From Halocafeteria seosinensis (taxonomy: Eukaryota > Sar > Bigyra > Bicosoecida): 64,000 nt of DNA. How positions within the stretch are numbered: position 1 is the stretch's first letter; every line of letters begins with the position of its first letter. Shown here one piece after another: positions 43,713 through 56,294 of the stretch. The stretch is from NCBI GenBank assembly GCA_001687465.1, contig LVLI01000201.1, forward strand, positions 1 through 64,000, read 5' to 3'. The notes beneath the pieces are model-generated. The model was not told the DNA's origin. It did not search any database and saw only the letters and a program-made list of their open reading frames with translations. Position numbers and translations under genes: made by a program.

Positions 43713-45058
43713 TGCCTGCTACAGGTTACGCTACGCTGTGTGAGGGGTGTTGGAACCATCGTTTGCGCTCAGATGATCTCGCAGGGCGCAAGCGTCAAAG
43801 CGTCAGAGGCTCTGATCAATGAAAGCTCGAGGAATCGAAACATCGTGGTGCCAAGAAATACCTGTTACGTTGCAGAATCTCCGAATATATCTGATTCAGC
43901 TGCCTTAACAATGTTAGTAAGATGTACGGTGTAACTTGTCGCCGCTTCTTGCGATACTATCTTAATTGGAGTGAGTCCCATCTCACTGCTGACCTTATTT
44001 CATGACGCTGATTGAACTGTGTACGAGGAACAGCTGCGCCGATTTTAGCCTCGTTAGAATAGCAGAGATACTGCAACTCAATGTCAGTATATCCAGCACA
44101 CGCATGACCCAAGCTTAGCGAACTCAGTTGCCAACGGTTCGTTCACACATCATTGTCTACACACCAATAGGTTGCCACTCCAATCCTCAAGTGAATAAAA
44201 CCCACAATCCTGAATCCTCTATTGAAAGGCACTATCCGCTGCAGGCTCTGTATACTTCTTGAAACTAGCTATGGACCTTGCCGAGTCCCCATTGGGTCTG
44301 ACCTCTGGTGCTCTATCGTGTGATGGTTCTCTCCCTTCTCTCTCTCTTCCCGCGTACTTCTTGTATCTGAAACAATCAACACGAAACCCTAACCGAGGCG
44401 TGCAAGTTAATGTGTCGGCCGACCTGGCATATACAATTCGTACGCATTGTACCAGAGGTCTGTGTACGCGCGGAGACCAGTGTCATGAAATTGATGACAC
44501 GAATCGCCAGTGCGTAGCACGTGTGGCTCAGTGGCTCACGGAGCCAATTACAGTACGTCACATCCGAAAATCTCCAAACCTTTCAACAAAACTATGACTA
44601 ATGATTCATCATCTGCTGTACGAGTATTCGCTCTGCTGTGCATGTATTACACGTGGTTGCATAATATTGATTGCGCTTCAAGCCTTCGACTCGCTTGCCC
44701 AGAACTTCAACTTCCCGGAATACAGGCTATTAGTCAACATTCATGCGGTTGTATCGCTGCGTATCACTCCCATAGTGTAAAACAAGTGGTTATAGATTAC
44801 AGGACAATTAGAACACTACTGTACTTGGGACTGCTCCTGGTACTAGATTCGCCCCACTTGCGAGCTGAAGGTACCACCATTCCTGTATGAAGGTTCCATG
44901 GTGGTGATCTCATCATTTACTCCGCGTATATACACTGTACACGTGTTTCTTTCGAACTAAGCGCTTTCGGGTCAATTTTCGCATGCAGCATCGCTTGTCT
45001 CGATTGGTACAGTAAAGTCTTCGGACCGACCCACTCCATATGGCGGTGCGAACAGGAA
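43713..45058. other. Intergenic stretch with ORF-like relics
   Basis: About 1.35 kb upstream of the cation/calcium exchanger. A plus-strand frame at about 43744-43934 (MISQGASVKASEALINESS) is coding-like but has no start or splice-consistent continuation. A second frame, 44596-44887, has an ATG and a Cys-rich sequence but no similarity. Inverted GGTACCACCAT / ATGGTGGT sequence occurs near 44868-44906. I cannot assign a gene. Confidence 0.35.
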
Positions 45059-47939
45059 ATGATGGTCTACTGGGGGCGAATCGTAACGGTATTGTCTGTT
45101 CTCACTGCATGCACCGCGTCCGAGGCGAGACAAGGTTGGTCTCTGGATTCCTCGAGTATGGACCAGTTACGACAACAGACCGCAAGCAGACATACACCAA
45201 GTGGTGGCTGGCGTGCGCTCGGAGCGAACAGAACGGGGTTGTTGCGGAATGATCACGAGCATCCTCACCAGAACTGTGGCACGCGCGTTCAATACAAGTA
45301 CAACTGTCAGCAACGGGAATGCAAAGACCGAGTATGTTCAGTCGCGTTTCCTCTAACTGGAGTGATCTTCCTGAAGACCATACTCTGTTAATGTTTTCGC
45401 TCCAGGTTTCCGGATTTATTAATTACATCATGATTTACGACTGCCAGTGGTCTTCCGTCAAACCTCTGGTTTGGATTGGCTTCGTTTTATGGCTATGCTT
45501 TCTCTTGTACATGCTTGGAAATACTGCGGATGCGTTCTTTTGTCCCGCTCTAGAGGTCATTGTGGCCATCTTCAAAGTGTCTGCGGATGTAGCAGGTGTC
45601 ACATTCTTGAGTTTTGGAAATGGAGCCCCAGGTACGGTTGCATTAGCTGAGTGACTGCATCGCAAACGTGCATGCTGTCTGAGTTCAATGTTTGTAATCC
45701 AGATGTATTCGCTTCTTTGGCCGCGTATATCTCCGGGGAGGGACAAGTGGGGGTCTCTGCTATTGCTGGGGCAGGTAGGCACATGGCTGTTGCGTGGAGG
45801 TGTAATGAAGTTCGGAAGAGAAGTTCTAAATGTTCATGCAGGTGTTTTCGTAGTGACCATTGTTGTAGGTGCAATTTGTCTTACGGACGAAGTACAGCTT
45901 TCTAGGAGGTTCTTCTTGCGAGACGTCGGTTTCTATTGCATCGCGGTTATATACCTTGCGGTAAACTTCTGGGTCGATTCTCTCACTATTGGGCAATCTC
46001 TTGGTTTCATTTTTCTGTATACTATTTATGCTTTGATAGCGACCTGCGGCGAACGACTGTGGGGTGACCCTCCTGATGGCAAAGAAACTGCTGGGGTCGA
46101 CACTCGGCCCCTGTTGGATGACCCTGAAGCAACAAACGCAGGGCAGTTTGAAGTTTCTTCAAGGGGAGCTACGGTGCCTTCCGGGAAAGAAACTGAATCA
46201 GAGTTTCCGGAATTGACGACCATTTCCAGCCACTCCTATATTGATACAGCATATTCGTTGAACAAATCTTCGAATAACAAGAAGCTCCAACCCTCCCGTG
46301 CGGCGGATGGTCGTAGGATACCTGGAAGGGAAACTTGTTTGGCACATAAGACTCCGAGCGAGGACTGGGAGTTTGCTTTAACTGCAGCTGAGTTAGATCA
46401 GTTGACAGATGATGTTCAGCAAGAGATGGGTAGAAACGAGGATACAAAAGCATCGGATGGCGATCAATTCCATGGTACCCGAGCTCGGTTTTTGTCAGTT
46501 CAACCGGGGGGTATATATCCCAGGAGAATGGGTGCATCGGAAAAACGTCTACAACTCCGGCATCATAAATGGCGGAATTGGATTGGGAATGATGCCCACC
46601 AGCCGCTTTTTCATTCAAACTATAAATGGGTTGAACGACTCCTTGGCTCCGTGGCAAGGAAAGCTTCAAATCGGTCCGAAAGGGGTACAGAAGTGCGGAG
46701 AATCTCGCGAAAGCCTTTAAATGTATCTCAAGACCCTCAAACTATCGAATTAGATAATAAAGATACGGAAAACGGTGAAGACGAGGTTTCACAATTCCCG
46801 TTGTTGGAAAGATGGTTTGGCGCTAAATCCTACTTTGGGGTTTTCACATATTATCTCGTGCTTCCAAGTTTTGTACTACGAAAGATGAGTGTACCAGTTC
46901 TTCAATGGGATGATTACCAGTGGCAATGGGTAGCAAGTAAGTTTACGTATATTTAGTATATTTTAATTGAGGGGTGTGTCATTGCAAGGGCTCTCATTTT
47001 CTCCCCCTTTCTTCCTACAGTCACCCCAACGTTCGGGACGCCATGGATTGTGTTCACCGTGATGGGGATAGTTGGTCTGAATCCAAGATCATTTGTTGAA
47101 GGTATACATCCTCAGGTGCGGTGGGTAAGTAGAAACTGGGACGTTGCAAAGTATGCGCACTGGATCAAGGGTCTTTCATCTAAGCATACAGTTATCGTGG
47201 GCACTTATATTTGTTCTTGTCGGCTTTGGGACTTCACTATTGTTGTACATCCATCTGCGGAAACGAAACTATCCCGGAAGCAAGACACTGAATGTTCTAA
47301 CAGTATTTGCATTTTTGAGCAGTGCTGGGTAATTAATGCAGCCAATGAAATCGGTACGTGTCATTGGAAGAACCTATAGCCATGTGCTGATTGGGATCCA
47401 TTGGTCGCGTGGTTGCAACTTGCAGTAGGGCTGCTAACTGCGGCAGGATTATTTCTTAGGGTTTCTCCATCCCTCTTGGCGATGTCGTTACTTGCGTGGG
47501 GTAATTCTTTAAGTATGCTAATGACGAAGTGCTTGAGGTGGAATTAGTCAGCCCTGTGATAGGGAAAGTTTTGCTCGCCGCAGGTGACTTGGTATCGGAT
47601 GTAACAGTGGCGAAACAGGGATTTCCTTCAATGGCTATTGCGGCTACCTACGCCGGCCCATGTTTCAATCTACTGATGGGCTTGGGATTGTCTACTATGG
47701 TCGGTATCGCAAAAACCGGAAATCTAAAGCTGCAGCCGCGAAACGATAACGGAAGCATAAATGAGCGAGCAGCCCACAGTGTTTGGTGCACCCTTGGATT
47801 TCTCCTTGCTTCTTTGTTGGTGGTGCTTGTCATAGTCCCCTATTGTGGGTATAGGACGACGCGGTACTTAGGAATGCTTCTGATTGGGATTTACGGTGTA
47901 TATTTTGTAACGGCCATCACGTTAGAGTACGTGAGTTAG
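45059..47939 (+). CDS. Cation/Ca2+ exchanger (NCLX/CCX type) with a 1-nt frame break
   Basis: CaCA-superfamily exchanger related to animal NCLX (SLC8B1) and plant CCX, moving Ca2+ against Na+ or another cation. Eight exons: 45059-45331, 45406-45631, 45703-45774, 45842-46936, 47021-47124, 47192-47353, 47426-47512 and 47584-47939; about 791 residues. An N-terminal signal peptide is likely (IVTVLSVLTACTASEA). The Cys-rich segment and SGFINYIMIYDC are as in NCLX. Alpha-1 repeat: FLSFGNGAPDVFAS (split by a phase-1 intron). Alpha-2 repeat: LLAWGNSLSDLVSD and AIAATYAGPCFNLLMGLGLS. A long hydrophilic loop of about 280 residues separates them. In exon 6 the frame shifts by one base at GCTGGGTAA (47325-47332). 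One extra G gives AFLSSAGVINAANEIV, matching the family helix; without it the frame ends at TAA. A homopolymer error is the simplest reading. In alpha-2 the usual GNSxGD reads GNSLSD. Confidence 0.9.
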
Positions 47940-48003
47940 TACAAACGGTGAATATATGCGCTCACACATCAAACTTAGAGGCCCCCACCCCATTTGCAGG
48001 ATG

Positions 48004-51000
48004 CTATTCTCTTTCTTCGACAACTTTCGGAGCACCATTGCTCTCACCTTTCATCTTGTCTTCCAAATCATCATCCAACTCCGATGGGTCCACGAGATAA
48101 TAGTCTGCGAAATCAGCTGGTCGGTCACGTGCGGGAAGCAGCCGCATAATCACACCAACGGGAAGTGCTAGCGCTCCTAAACCTACAGTAACTCCCCAAT
48201 GTTTCGCCTCCAGCCCAGAGGTTTCCGTGAAGTTGCCTCCAACTTCTACGATGAAGATTTGCAGACCAATGGTAATCACAATGATGGTCAAGAACACAGG
48301 ACTCCTATGAATGCGTTGGAGGATGTTCATCTCGTTCCCAATTCTACGCGAGTTGAACTCGTTGAATATCTGTGCAAAAACGAAGGTGTTAAAGATAAAC
48401 GTATTGAGATACTCGGTGAATTCCGCGTCCTCGATATGGTCCTTTCCTAAGTACTCTGCTACTTGCGAGTGACTAAGGTTGAAGGAAGACCCGTCACTCA
48501 GTAAAATGCCCATCAGTAGGCCGATCTGAAACGCCGACTGGAACAGAATGTGCCTCCACATCTTTGGCGACAGGAGCGAAGCATGACTCGCAAACGGCTT
48601 CCGATCCAACAGTTCCCGGGTAGGTTCCTCCGTACCCAATGCTAGCGCACCCATAGAATCCATTATTAGGTTTACCCACAACATCATCACTGCATTCAAC
48701 GGAGGTTCTCGTTGAGTTACAGCTGCGAGAAACGTTATCACAAGAGCGACCACGTTGACGGTCAGCTGAAACTGCAAAAACTTCCTGATATTGTCATACA
48801 CAGAGCGACCCCACATGACTGATTTCACTATAGACGCGAAGTTATCATCAAGAATGACAATGTCGCTCGCGTTACGAGCTACATCTGTACCACTGATGCC
48901 CATGGACAGTCCTACATTTGCTGCCTTCAGTGCTGGTGCATCGTTTGTCCCATCTCCTGTTACACCTACTACAGGTCTATATACTCGGTTTCCACGCTCG
49001 CTAAAATTTGTTTCTTCCCACTCGGTAACGTATCCTGGCATCAAACTTCTCCAATTAGCCTCTGTAAATTCTACTCCCGGATGTTCGGAGCACCACTCTT
49101 CCTCTGTTGAAGGGACGTCACCATTTATTCGCTTCACAAGCCAATGCTTGTCTTCCGGGGAGGACCTCGCCAGCACCTGTAGCTTAGGCAGCGCACGATC
49201 TATCTCGGCAATAGACATTCTTCGAAACTGCGGGCCTTCCAGTACAACGCCGCCTTTAGTGAGAATACCGCAGCGACGAGCAATCGCTTCAGCGGTAGCT
49301 CTGTTATCACCGGTTACCATTCTGACACGAATCCCGGCAGTTTGACACGTCTTGACAGCATCCACAACATCTGGACGTAACGGATCCTCAATCCCCAGCA
49401 TAGCATAAAAGGTATACCCACTCTTTGAGTTCCCACCTTGCTCCACTTCTTCTACACCCAAATTCTCAACAGTTTCGGCATTAACAAACCACTCTTGATT
49501 GGTTTCTTGATACCAGTGCTCCTCAATCTCGGCTCGAACTTCCTCTCTACGCGAGGGAGGGATGGATGCCAGTCCTTTGTCGATGCGCTCCTCAGGACAC
49601 TTTCGGAACCCAGGCAGCTCATCCATACTATTCAAGTCAAGATACGCGTAACCCAGAGTTCGAAGAGCATCTCCAGCCATATAGTCTTGCGCCTTGGCCA
49701 GAGTGCTACGCTTGTCAGCGTCTAACGACTCGATGTTTCCCTCCTGGATTTGCCATGTCGTGCATCGTTGCAATATTGTTTCCGGAGCCCCAGTGATAAG
49801 AATACGAACAGCCTTCCCTGAAGGATCATTATCAGGTAGTCTATAGATTGTGCTGGCCATTTTCCTCGACGAATCGAATAAGTGGTGCTTCATGTAACGG
49901 CCTTCAATGATGGTATCATCTCGAACTTTCTCTGGATCCCATCCAGCACTCCGAGCGAGGAATAAGCCTGCACCTGCTGTCTTACTTCCGGAAACGTCCA
50001 GCATTCCTGCTTCTCTCCGTTTCTCGTCGCTGCTTTCCTGAAGAAATGCTGTTGTGTTCAAGCAAACGTGAGTAAGCAGAATGTCTCGCATCGAACCTGG
50101 TAAACGATCGTTGACTGTTCGCGCCGTGTCTGAATCCTCGCCCGGGTTAATTGTGTTGACATCGCGGAACGAAATATGCCCCATGGGACAGTATATGGCG
50201 GACACGCTCATTTGGTTTTGCGTCAAAGTCCCTGTCTTGTCCGAGCAAATATCTGTTGCATTTCCCATCGTCTCACACGCAGAGAGAACTCGGACAAGGT
50301 TCTTGTCCCGCATCATTTTCATCGTGGAATAAGCAAGTGAAATCGTGACAGCGAGGGGTAATCCTTCAGGAATTGCAACCACGATAATAGTCACACCAAT
50401 AATAAACGCACGTAGAACCCATCTACCGGGACCACCTTCGTCGTCAATCACATCCGGTGAAGTACCGATCATTATCATCATACAGATAAACGTCAAAACT
50501 GCTGCTAGTGTACCAAAGTAACCGATCTTCTTTACCATCACTTCCAGCTTTTCTTGAAGGGGAGTATCTTTTGTTTCTTGGGCCGTCGCTTTCCTGATTC
50601 GCCCTTGCATAGAGAGTTCACCGACAGCTACCACAAGCATCCTCGCCGTACCACTGGACACTTGCATTCCGGACAGCACAACAGGCCTCTCCTCAGGGTC
50701 ACAATCCAAATCACCCGACTCGCCAGTCAAGTTAGCACTATTCAACTTACACTTGTCGGAGAACGTACACAGACCATCGGCGGGAACCTGCGCACCGCCT
50801 TCTAGTTCTATGACATCACCGACGACGATATCAGGGCTCTGCACTTCCACCTTGTGCCCATTTCGCACCACAGTTACTCGCAATTCTGAGTCAGAGGCAC
50901 TTTCGAGTTTCAAAAACTGTAGTTGCTTCTTGTAGTCATTTCCAGCAGAAACCAACGAAACAATCAAAACAGCAATGAGGATGGCAACCCCATCAACCCA

Positions 51001-51734
51001 CGCTTGCTCGCCAGTTGACACTTGCTCGTACGCTCCAATTCCCAACGAAATGACAGCAGCAATCATAAGAATGATCAGTACAGGATCCTTAAATGCATCC
51101 TTAAACAGTTTCCAAAAGCTGTCAAAAGGTCGCGACGGCAGCTTGTTAGTGTAGAATCTGGAGATTTCCACAAACGATTAGCACATTATAAAGAGGATAA
51201 ACAGTATCAATATTCGTTATACCAAACTTACACCTCTCGTCTCTTTGCTAGATCGTCCTCATCCGCCGGGATACCACTGTGTAGGTCCGTCTTCAGTTTT
51301 TCGGCGAGGCCACTTTGTCTTCCAGCTTCAGCCAACTTTTGTTTGCACGATTCCTCTTCACCGAATTCAACCAACCCGCAGAGCTCGGCGACGGACATAC
51401 CAAAGCCCTCACGTCGCTCCTGGTCCCTCTCAGAAAAGTGAAGCTGTTCCATATTGGGTCCTTCCTGGTCGCCAGCGCCTTCTTGCTTCGTCTCGTTGAT
51501 GCTCGCTAGTTGTCCGTTGGCTGCCTTCGATTCCGACATTTCCACTTGCACCGAGCTCGCCTTAGCGTTTCCTTCATCGAAATCATCCTTTGCCGTTGAT
51601 TGGTTCCACTCCACCAACTGCTGCCGTGAAGCCGCATTTTGTTCGTAGCCCGGAAAAACCGCGCGTCCACTTTCGGTGATCTGTGGTTCCACCGATTCCA
51701 CGTTGGTGCTACTGTTCTGCTCTTGAGATGACAT
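48004..51734 (-). CDS. P2B-type plasma-membrane Ca2+-ATPase
   Basis: Calcium pump of the PMCA/ACA type, exporting Ca2+ from the cytosol using ATP. Two exons: 51232-51734 and 48004-51157, giving 1218 residues. I choose the ATG at 51734 (MSSQEQNSSTNVESV), because an earlier in-frame ATG at 51887 adds a Cys-rich stretch not expected in the family. All core motifs are present: actuator LTGESGD, VAIPEGLPLAVTISLAYSTM in helix 4, phosphorylation site DKTGTLTQNQ (Asp about 475), TGDNRATAEAIA, GDGTNDAPALKAANVGLSMG and VNVVALVITFLAA...LWVNLIMDSMGALALGTE. The N-terminus has FGMSVAELCGLVEFGEEES. No obvious calmodulin-binding helix is seen in the short C-terminal tail (ELDDDLEDKMKGESNG); regulation could be N-terminal as in plant ACA pumps. 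Its stop is 64 nt from that of the convergent exchanger gene. Confidence 0.96.
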
Positions 51735-52809
51735 AGTTATTTGACTTTGCACAGAAGCTATAACCCTTCCGAGTCTGTCAGACACCGTGTAAGCTGCAAC
51801 AAGGGGAAGAACAGGGGAACAAAAACACAAGGGGAGAACACGGAGGTCGGTTGACACACAAGTCCTCAACAATCGTGAACGGTTCAAGCAGAACGTGTTA
51901 GCTATGTAACACTACCTGCACAAGCCTTCCTTCAGCAAGAATCCTGTCACAAACCAGTGAATCCTCGAAGATCGGAGATGTGCTGCTCTTGCACTGCAGT
52001 CCAACACTGCAGCTTCAAGGGCTCTGCTTCAAACACCCTGGCAGGCTGGGCAGCCTGGCTGCATCCACCCGTAGAATAGCATCGGCTGCGCTGCGTAGCA
52101 CTAGAAAATGCCGAATACACCCGTATTCAGGGATCACTTTGTCCGATGTATTCTCGAAGTTGCCAATCTGCTCCCTGGAGTCCCATGGGCCATGTCATGC
52201 CGGTCAACAGCATGTGGGAACCTCGGTTGGTTCAAACCTTACACCACGTCCAGGGTTGATGGCATTCTATGTCTGCTACCGGTAGTCTAGAGGACAGCGA
52301 TAGTGGTATCATGGTCTTCATTCTTCTATTGGAACGAGATACTGTATTGGGAGGTATGCTGCATGGTTGGTGTAGACTGCGGCCCTTTTTTTTTTTTTCT
52401 TTTCTGCGAAACCTGAAGCAGTCATGATCCTGGGTATCATTAGTTATTCATATTCATAACATATTGTATCGGATACATCTGCCAGTACTCCTTGTCTGCT
52501 GTGTCCGGTGTCCGCTCATTTTGTGTCGAAATCATGGCCTCTCGTTTCCCACATTCACATCGCAGTACCTAAAACATAGTCAGTCCTGTATAGCACACCA
52601 CTTGCCTGTACCACCTGTAACATCAAAGCGACCGCCATGCAATGTCAGTAGCACCAACAGCACTGTGTAGCTTCGCTTCCTTGAAGTTCCAAGTTGTTGA
52701 AGGAAATGGCGCGTTGCATGCAACGGATCACTTTCTTGATATCCACTGAAATTGTCGCCCGTATCAAATTAAGCACTAAACGTTCATTTTCTTTACTTTC
52801 GAGGGCAAG
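51735..52809. promoter_or_regulatory. Divergent promoter region, Ca2+-ATPase and PACRG
   Basis: The 1.07 kb between two divergent start codons must hold both promoters. A poly-T run of 13 lies at about 52388-52400. An in-frame upstream ATG for the ATPase at 51887 is inside this interval. No clear TATA box or transcription-factor site was recognised, and no extra gene is supported. Confidence 0.45.
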
Positions 52810-54007
52810 ATGGCTACCCACCTAATGAGCCCTACGAGTGTCCCGAAATCGGCTTTCCCGGAAAATGACACTTCACGGGTGAGCGCCATTGATGGCATTT
52901 CACGCGCAAAGCCGGAAGGACCTTCTACAGGGGTTACCATGAAGCCTCAGCGTCGTGGGCAAAAGGTTAAATCGCCGAACCCTCGGAAAACGGGCACACC
53001 TTTCGATACAACTGCGATAAGTCGATATTTACCGGTGGGGGAGCATCGCGTAGCGGATGAAAACGATTTGGACCCCAATGCGTTTTCGTCCCACATCGTT
53101 ACCAGTCCTCATACCAGTACGTCATAATTAGTAATGTCATCACACTATCTCTAGGCTGTTTGTTCATATTTGATGCGGTCACAGAACCATTGGCTCCACA
53201 TTCGGGATTTGGAGGAACGTTGCAGCATTTTAGTTCCAGTCCCAACAGTAAACCTTCAGCTCCTCCTCTGGAAACTGTGCAGAAAGCCAAGGAACCACGG
53301 TCGAATCCACCCAACACAGAATTTCGACGCCATTTTGAGCGCGGTGATCTGCCGATCATCGTGGAACATACGAGCAGCGGGACGAAACCGGGATGGAAAG
53401 TGACAGTCTCGGATTTGGACTACCACCACTTCTTACCGATTTTCTTTGAAGGACTCAGAGAGAAAGAAGAGCCATATAGCAGCATGGCATTGAAAGGCTG
53501 CTTCGACATGCTTCGAATGGGGGGCTCGAAAACGTTACCTGTGGTCCCTCAGTTGATTTTACCTATGAAGAGTACGTTTCATTTTGCTTGTTTTGGTCAC
53601 TGAGGTCAACTGAGAGATTCCATGTTGCTGCAGTGGCATTAAATACCCGAGACTCACTGGTAATGCGAAGAGTCCTACTGGTTCTCCAAGAGCTTGTAAA
53701 GAGTGCCGAACTGATTGGAGAAGCGTTGGTCCCGTACTACAGACAGCTTCTCCCGGTATTGTCGATTTACAAGAACAGCGACAAAAACTTGGGGGACAAA
53801 ATTGACTACTCTCAGCAGAAGAGAAACAACATTGGAACTTTGGTGAATGAAACACTAGAGTTACTGGAACAATTCGGAGGCGAAGACGCTTTCATCAATA
53901 TCAAGTAAGTTTTTAGGTTCGCTATTTTTTCATTCGTTGCAAGACACAGTTCTCTTGTGTACGCCAGGTACATGATTCCTACTTACGAATCTTGCGTGTA
54001 CAACTAG
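52810..54007 (+). CDS. PACRG: Parkin co-regulated gene protein homologue
   Basis: Axonemal protein at the inner junction of doublet microtubules. Four exons: 52810-53116, 53185-53571, 53634-53904 and 53968-54007, encoding 334 residues. An unstructured Pro/Ser/Lys-rich N-terminus of about 160 residues precedes the conserved domain: [150 protein letters not shown], and the C-terminal PTYESCVYN. These are family hallmarks through to the last residues. Introns are phases 1, 1 and 2. Together with DRC11 it shows the organism builds motile cilia. It converges on PSMD11 with 35 nt between stops. Confidence 0.97.
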
Positions 54008-54042
54008 CAAGTTTGATAGGAACTAACGAGGCAAGAAGTCCC

Positions 54043-55804
54043 CTACTTGAGATGCTCAGCACGTTTAGCGAGAGCATCCATGACAGCATCCATTTTTCGG
54101 ATGGTCTCTAAACTATTCGTGTAGGTCTTCTGCAATTAGATACATAGTAAAGATAATAGGCGGACAATATACAGTGTAACGCCGCGCGATTGAAGCTTAC
54201 ATCCGTAGGTATTTCATCAAAAACAACTAGTTGCCCCTGTCCTTGGTCCAAAGTTGCCGACAGTTTCTTGTCCAGGATCATTTCAGCTAACTTTGATTCA
54301 ACTCTGTCATATGGCAGGGCAATCAACTCCGCAACGTGGTTGATTTCAACACAGGAAAAGGGCTCAATTATACGGGTCTGCGCAAACGAACGTCGATTCC
54401 AATTAAGTAAACAAATTATCAAATGGGGAATATGCAGGGATTATCATGACATACCAAGTTCTGCTCCAGCAGCATATTGTTCAAGAAGGAAAGATGGCGA
54501 TTAATCAAGTGGTCGCCTTGGAGTTCCTGGTGGTATTCCTTCAACGTATTTTCGAAGTCATGCAGGGATCTGTCTTGGTAGGCCTTATTGACAGCTCTTA
54601 GTGCTTCCATATTCCTTCCAGCATACTGTACGCCGTACTTCCCATTCAAGAGTGAAGAAGCGTCGTCAACATTTCCAGTCATCACTTTGGTTAGTATCAT
54701 GTACTTGAGGCAATCCATTGCTCGCGGGTCATCCAGGGTTCGTAGTCCTTCAAACGCTTCGAAGAAGTACGAATAAGAAGTGCGGTAGTCCTTCTCTTCG
54801 GCATGCAGAGTCCCCGCTTGCATATCAATCTCTACTTGCATCTCGGGTGGAACATATATAGCATTAGCAGCGGTTCGAGCGGCGGTCAAAGCGGCTCTTG
54901 ACTTCGGGGCATTGCGTAGATAATAGTGTGTCTTGCTCTCAACCAAGTGAATTTCAAGAAGCAAACTCTTATCATCCAGTTTCTTTACTTCGGTCAGGAG
55001 GCTGTTGATCAGCACAAGCGCATCCTGGTATTTTTCCTGCTCGACCAGTCTGCAATGAGCCAGATCCCCAAACCTATTCACAACATACCCATATTTTGGC
55101 AATCTGTACACATACAATGACGCTAGTCTCGTCTGGATTCGTAGTCGCAAGAAACTGCGTTTTTCAGCACGGCACCATTCAATGGATTCTTCGCATAATT
55201 GGATCTGAGTGTTCAATGTGTTGGGTATCCTTGCCACCATGTCAATCAAAGTTCTCACTGCATTTCGAAAAATCAATCGAAATCGTGGAGTTTCTTAGAA
55301 ATCATTGAGACCAAAGGAAGGTAACCATCGTGTACTGCGTCTGGATTAAGGAACATACCGATCTTGGCTGTTTTGGCTTTGGCTACTTTGGCGAAAAATG
55401 GCCGATTTTCTTTGAGTAAAGCCACCAGTGCTTGGACATTTCTGCACCCCACAGGTATTTCCAGAATCACACATCTTATGAAATGAAACACGTAGAATCA
55501 GATAAACGTACCCTAACTTGGAATTAATGTCTCCTAGACGATAAAGAGCGATTTCTTTGAGTTTTTGGAGCTCTTCATCCTCGGATTCCGTGCGCAAAAC
55601 TCGTTCAAACAGCTCTTTAGCTTGCTCCAGTTTCTGTTTGCCCTGCTGGGCGTCTTTCTCCTTCTTTTGAGCTGCCTTTTCACCCTGCTGGGTGCCTTTC
55701 CCGTGCTGTGTGGAGCTTGTATGAGGCTCGAAAAGCTCCTTTCCGGTCTCAAAGAGCTCCTTGGCTTGGTCAAACACAGCCTGCGTTTGCTCCACAGACG
55801 CCAT
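54043..55804 (-). CDS. PSMD11: 26S proteasome non-ATPase subunit RPN6/PSMD11
   Basis: Lid subunit that clamps the lid to the base and core of the 26S proteasome. Six exons: 55512-55804, 55359-55441, 55110-55257, 54455-55049, 54201-54377 and 54043-54129, giving 460 residues. The N-terminus includes a charged Lys/Gln-rich helix ([19 protein letters not shown]) longer than in human. The TPR-like solenoid has [92 protein letters not shown] and [20 protein letters not shown]. The PCI domain ends with [46 protein letters not shown] and [20 protein letters not shown]. All introns restore the family sequence. A decayed, rearranged copy of part of this gene, including intron sequence, lies at about 62800-63175. 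Confidence 0.96.
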
Positions 55805-56294
55805 TTTTCTTTTCTAGTATATAATAACAAAGAGCAAACAATTACACCCTATTCATCAGGCAATATCTTTCTGTCCATCGTTTACACACACACAATTGGA
55901 CAATGAAAAGTCGACGAAATATTTGTCCGATTACGATCGTGGACCAAGGTCAGGTGGCCTAATCGCTTAACCCATCGCTTAAGCAATGACAGTTTGGAAT
56001 TCCTTCACGGAACCATTAAATGGTTTAGAAGAGTTGGAGGATTAGATCTTTTAGATATCAGAACTACCGTTGTCTACATATACCTCAGGGATCAGTGGAT
56101 TCTCTGATTACCTTCGCCGCTTTTTGGCGACCCACAAATACCGTGGGTTTTGGTTCTATATTAATATATATTTAATAGACAAACGAGGGTCCCACAACAC
56201 AATTACCACTATCAGTAACAGAGACGAAATATCGCGGACCCACATCGAAACTTGCACCTCGTGAATCATGAGTGCTGTAGCAAACGAAATATGT
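55805..56294. other. Intergenic stretch, no gene seen
   Basis: Lies upstream of PSMD11 and downstream of the NB-ARC/TPR gene, both minus strand. Sequence near 55893-55930 (GGACAATGAAAAGTCGACGA) reappears at about 63140-63175 in the PSMD11 remnant. It therefore marks one end of the duplicated segment. Confidence 0.5.

Noticed and set aside
43744-43934. A coding-like frame reading MISQGASVKASEALINESS
   Set aside because: No start, no splice-consistent partner exon, and directly adjacent to the MITE-like element. Kept only as part of the intergenic description.
44596-44887. A 98-codon Cys-rich frame upstream of the exchanger
   Set aside because: Considered as the exchanger's N-terminus, but the signal peptide and Cys-rich start at 45059 fit the family better and no intron links the two.
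51735-51887. Extending the Ca2+-ATPase to the ATG at 51887
   Set aside because: The added stretch is Cys/Leu-rich, unlike P2B ATPase N-termini, and the ATG at 51734 starts a normal polar N-terminus.
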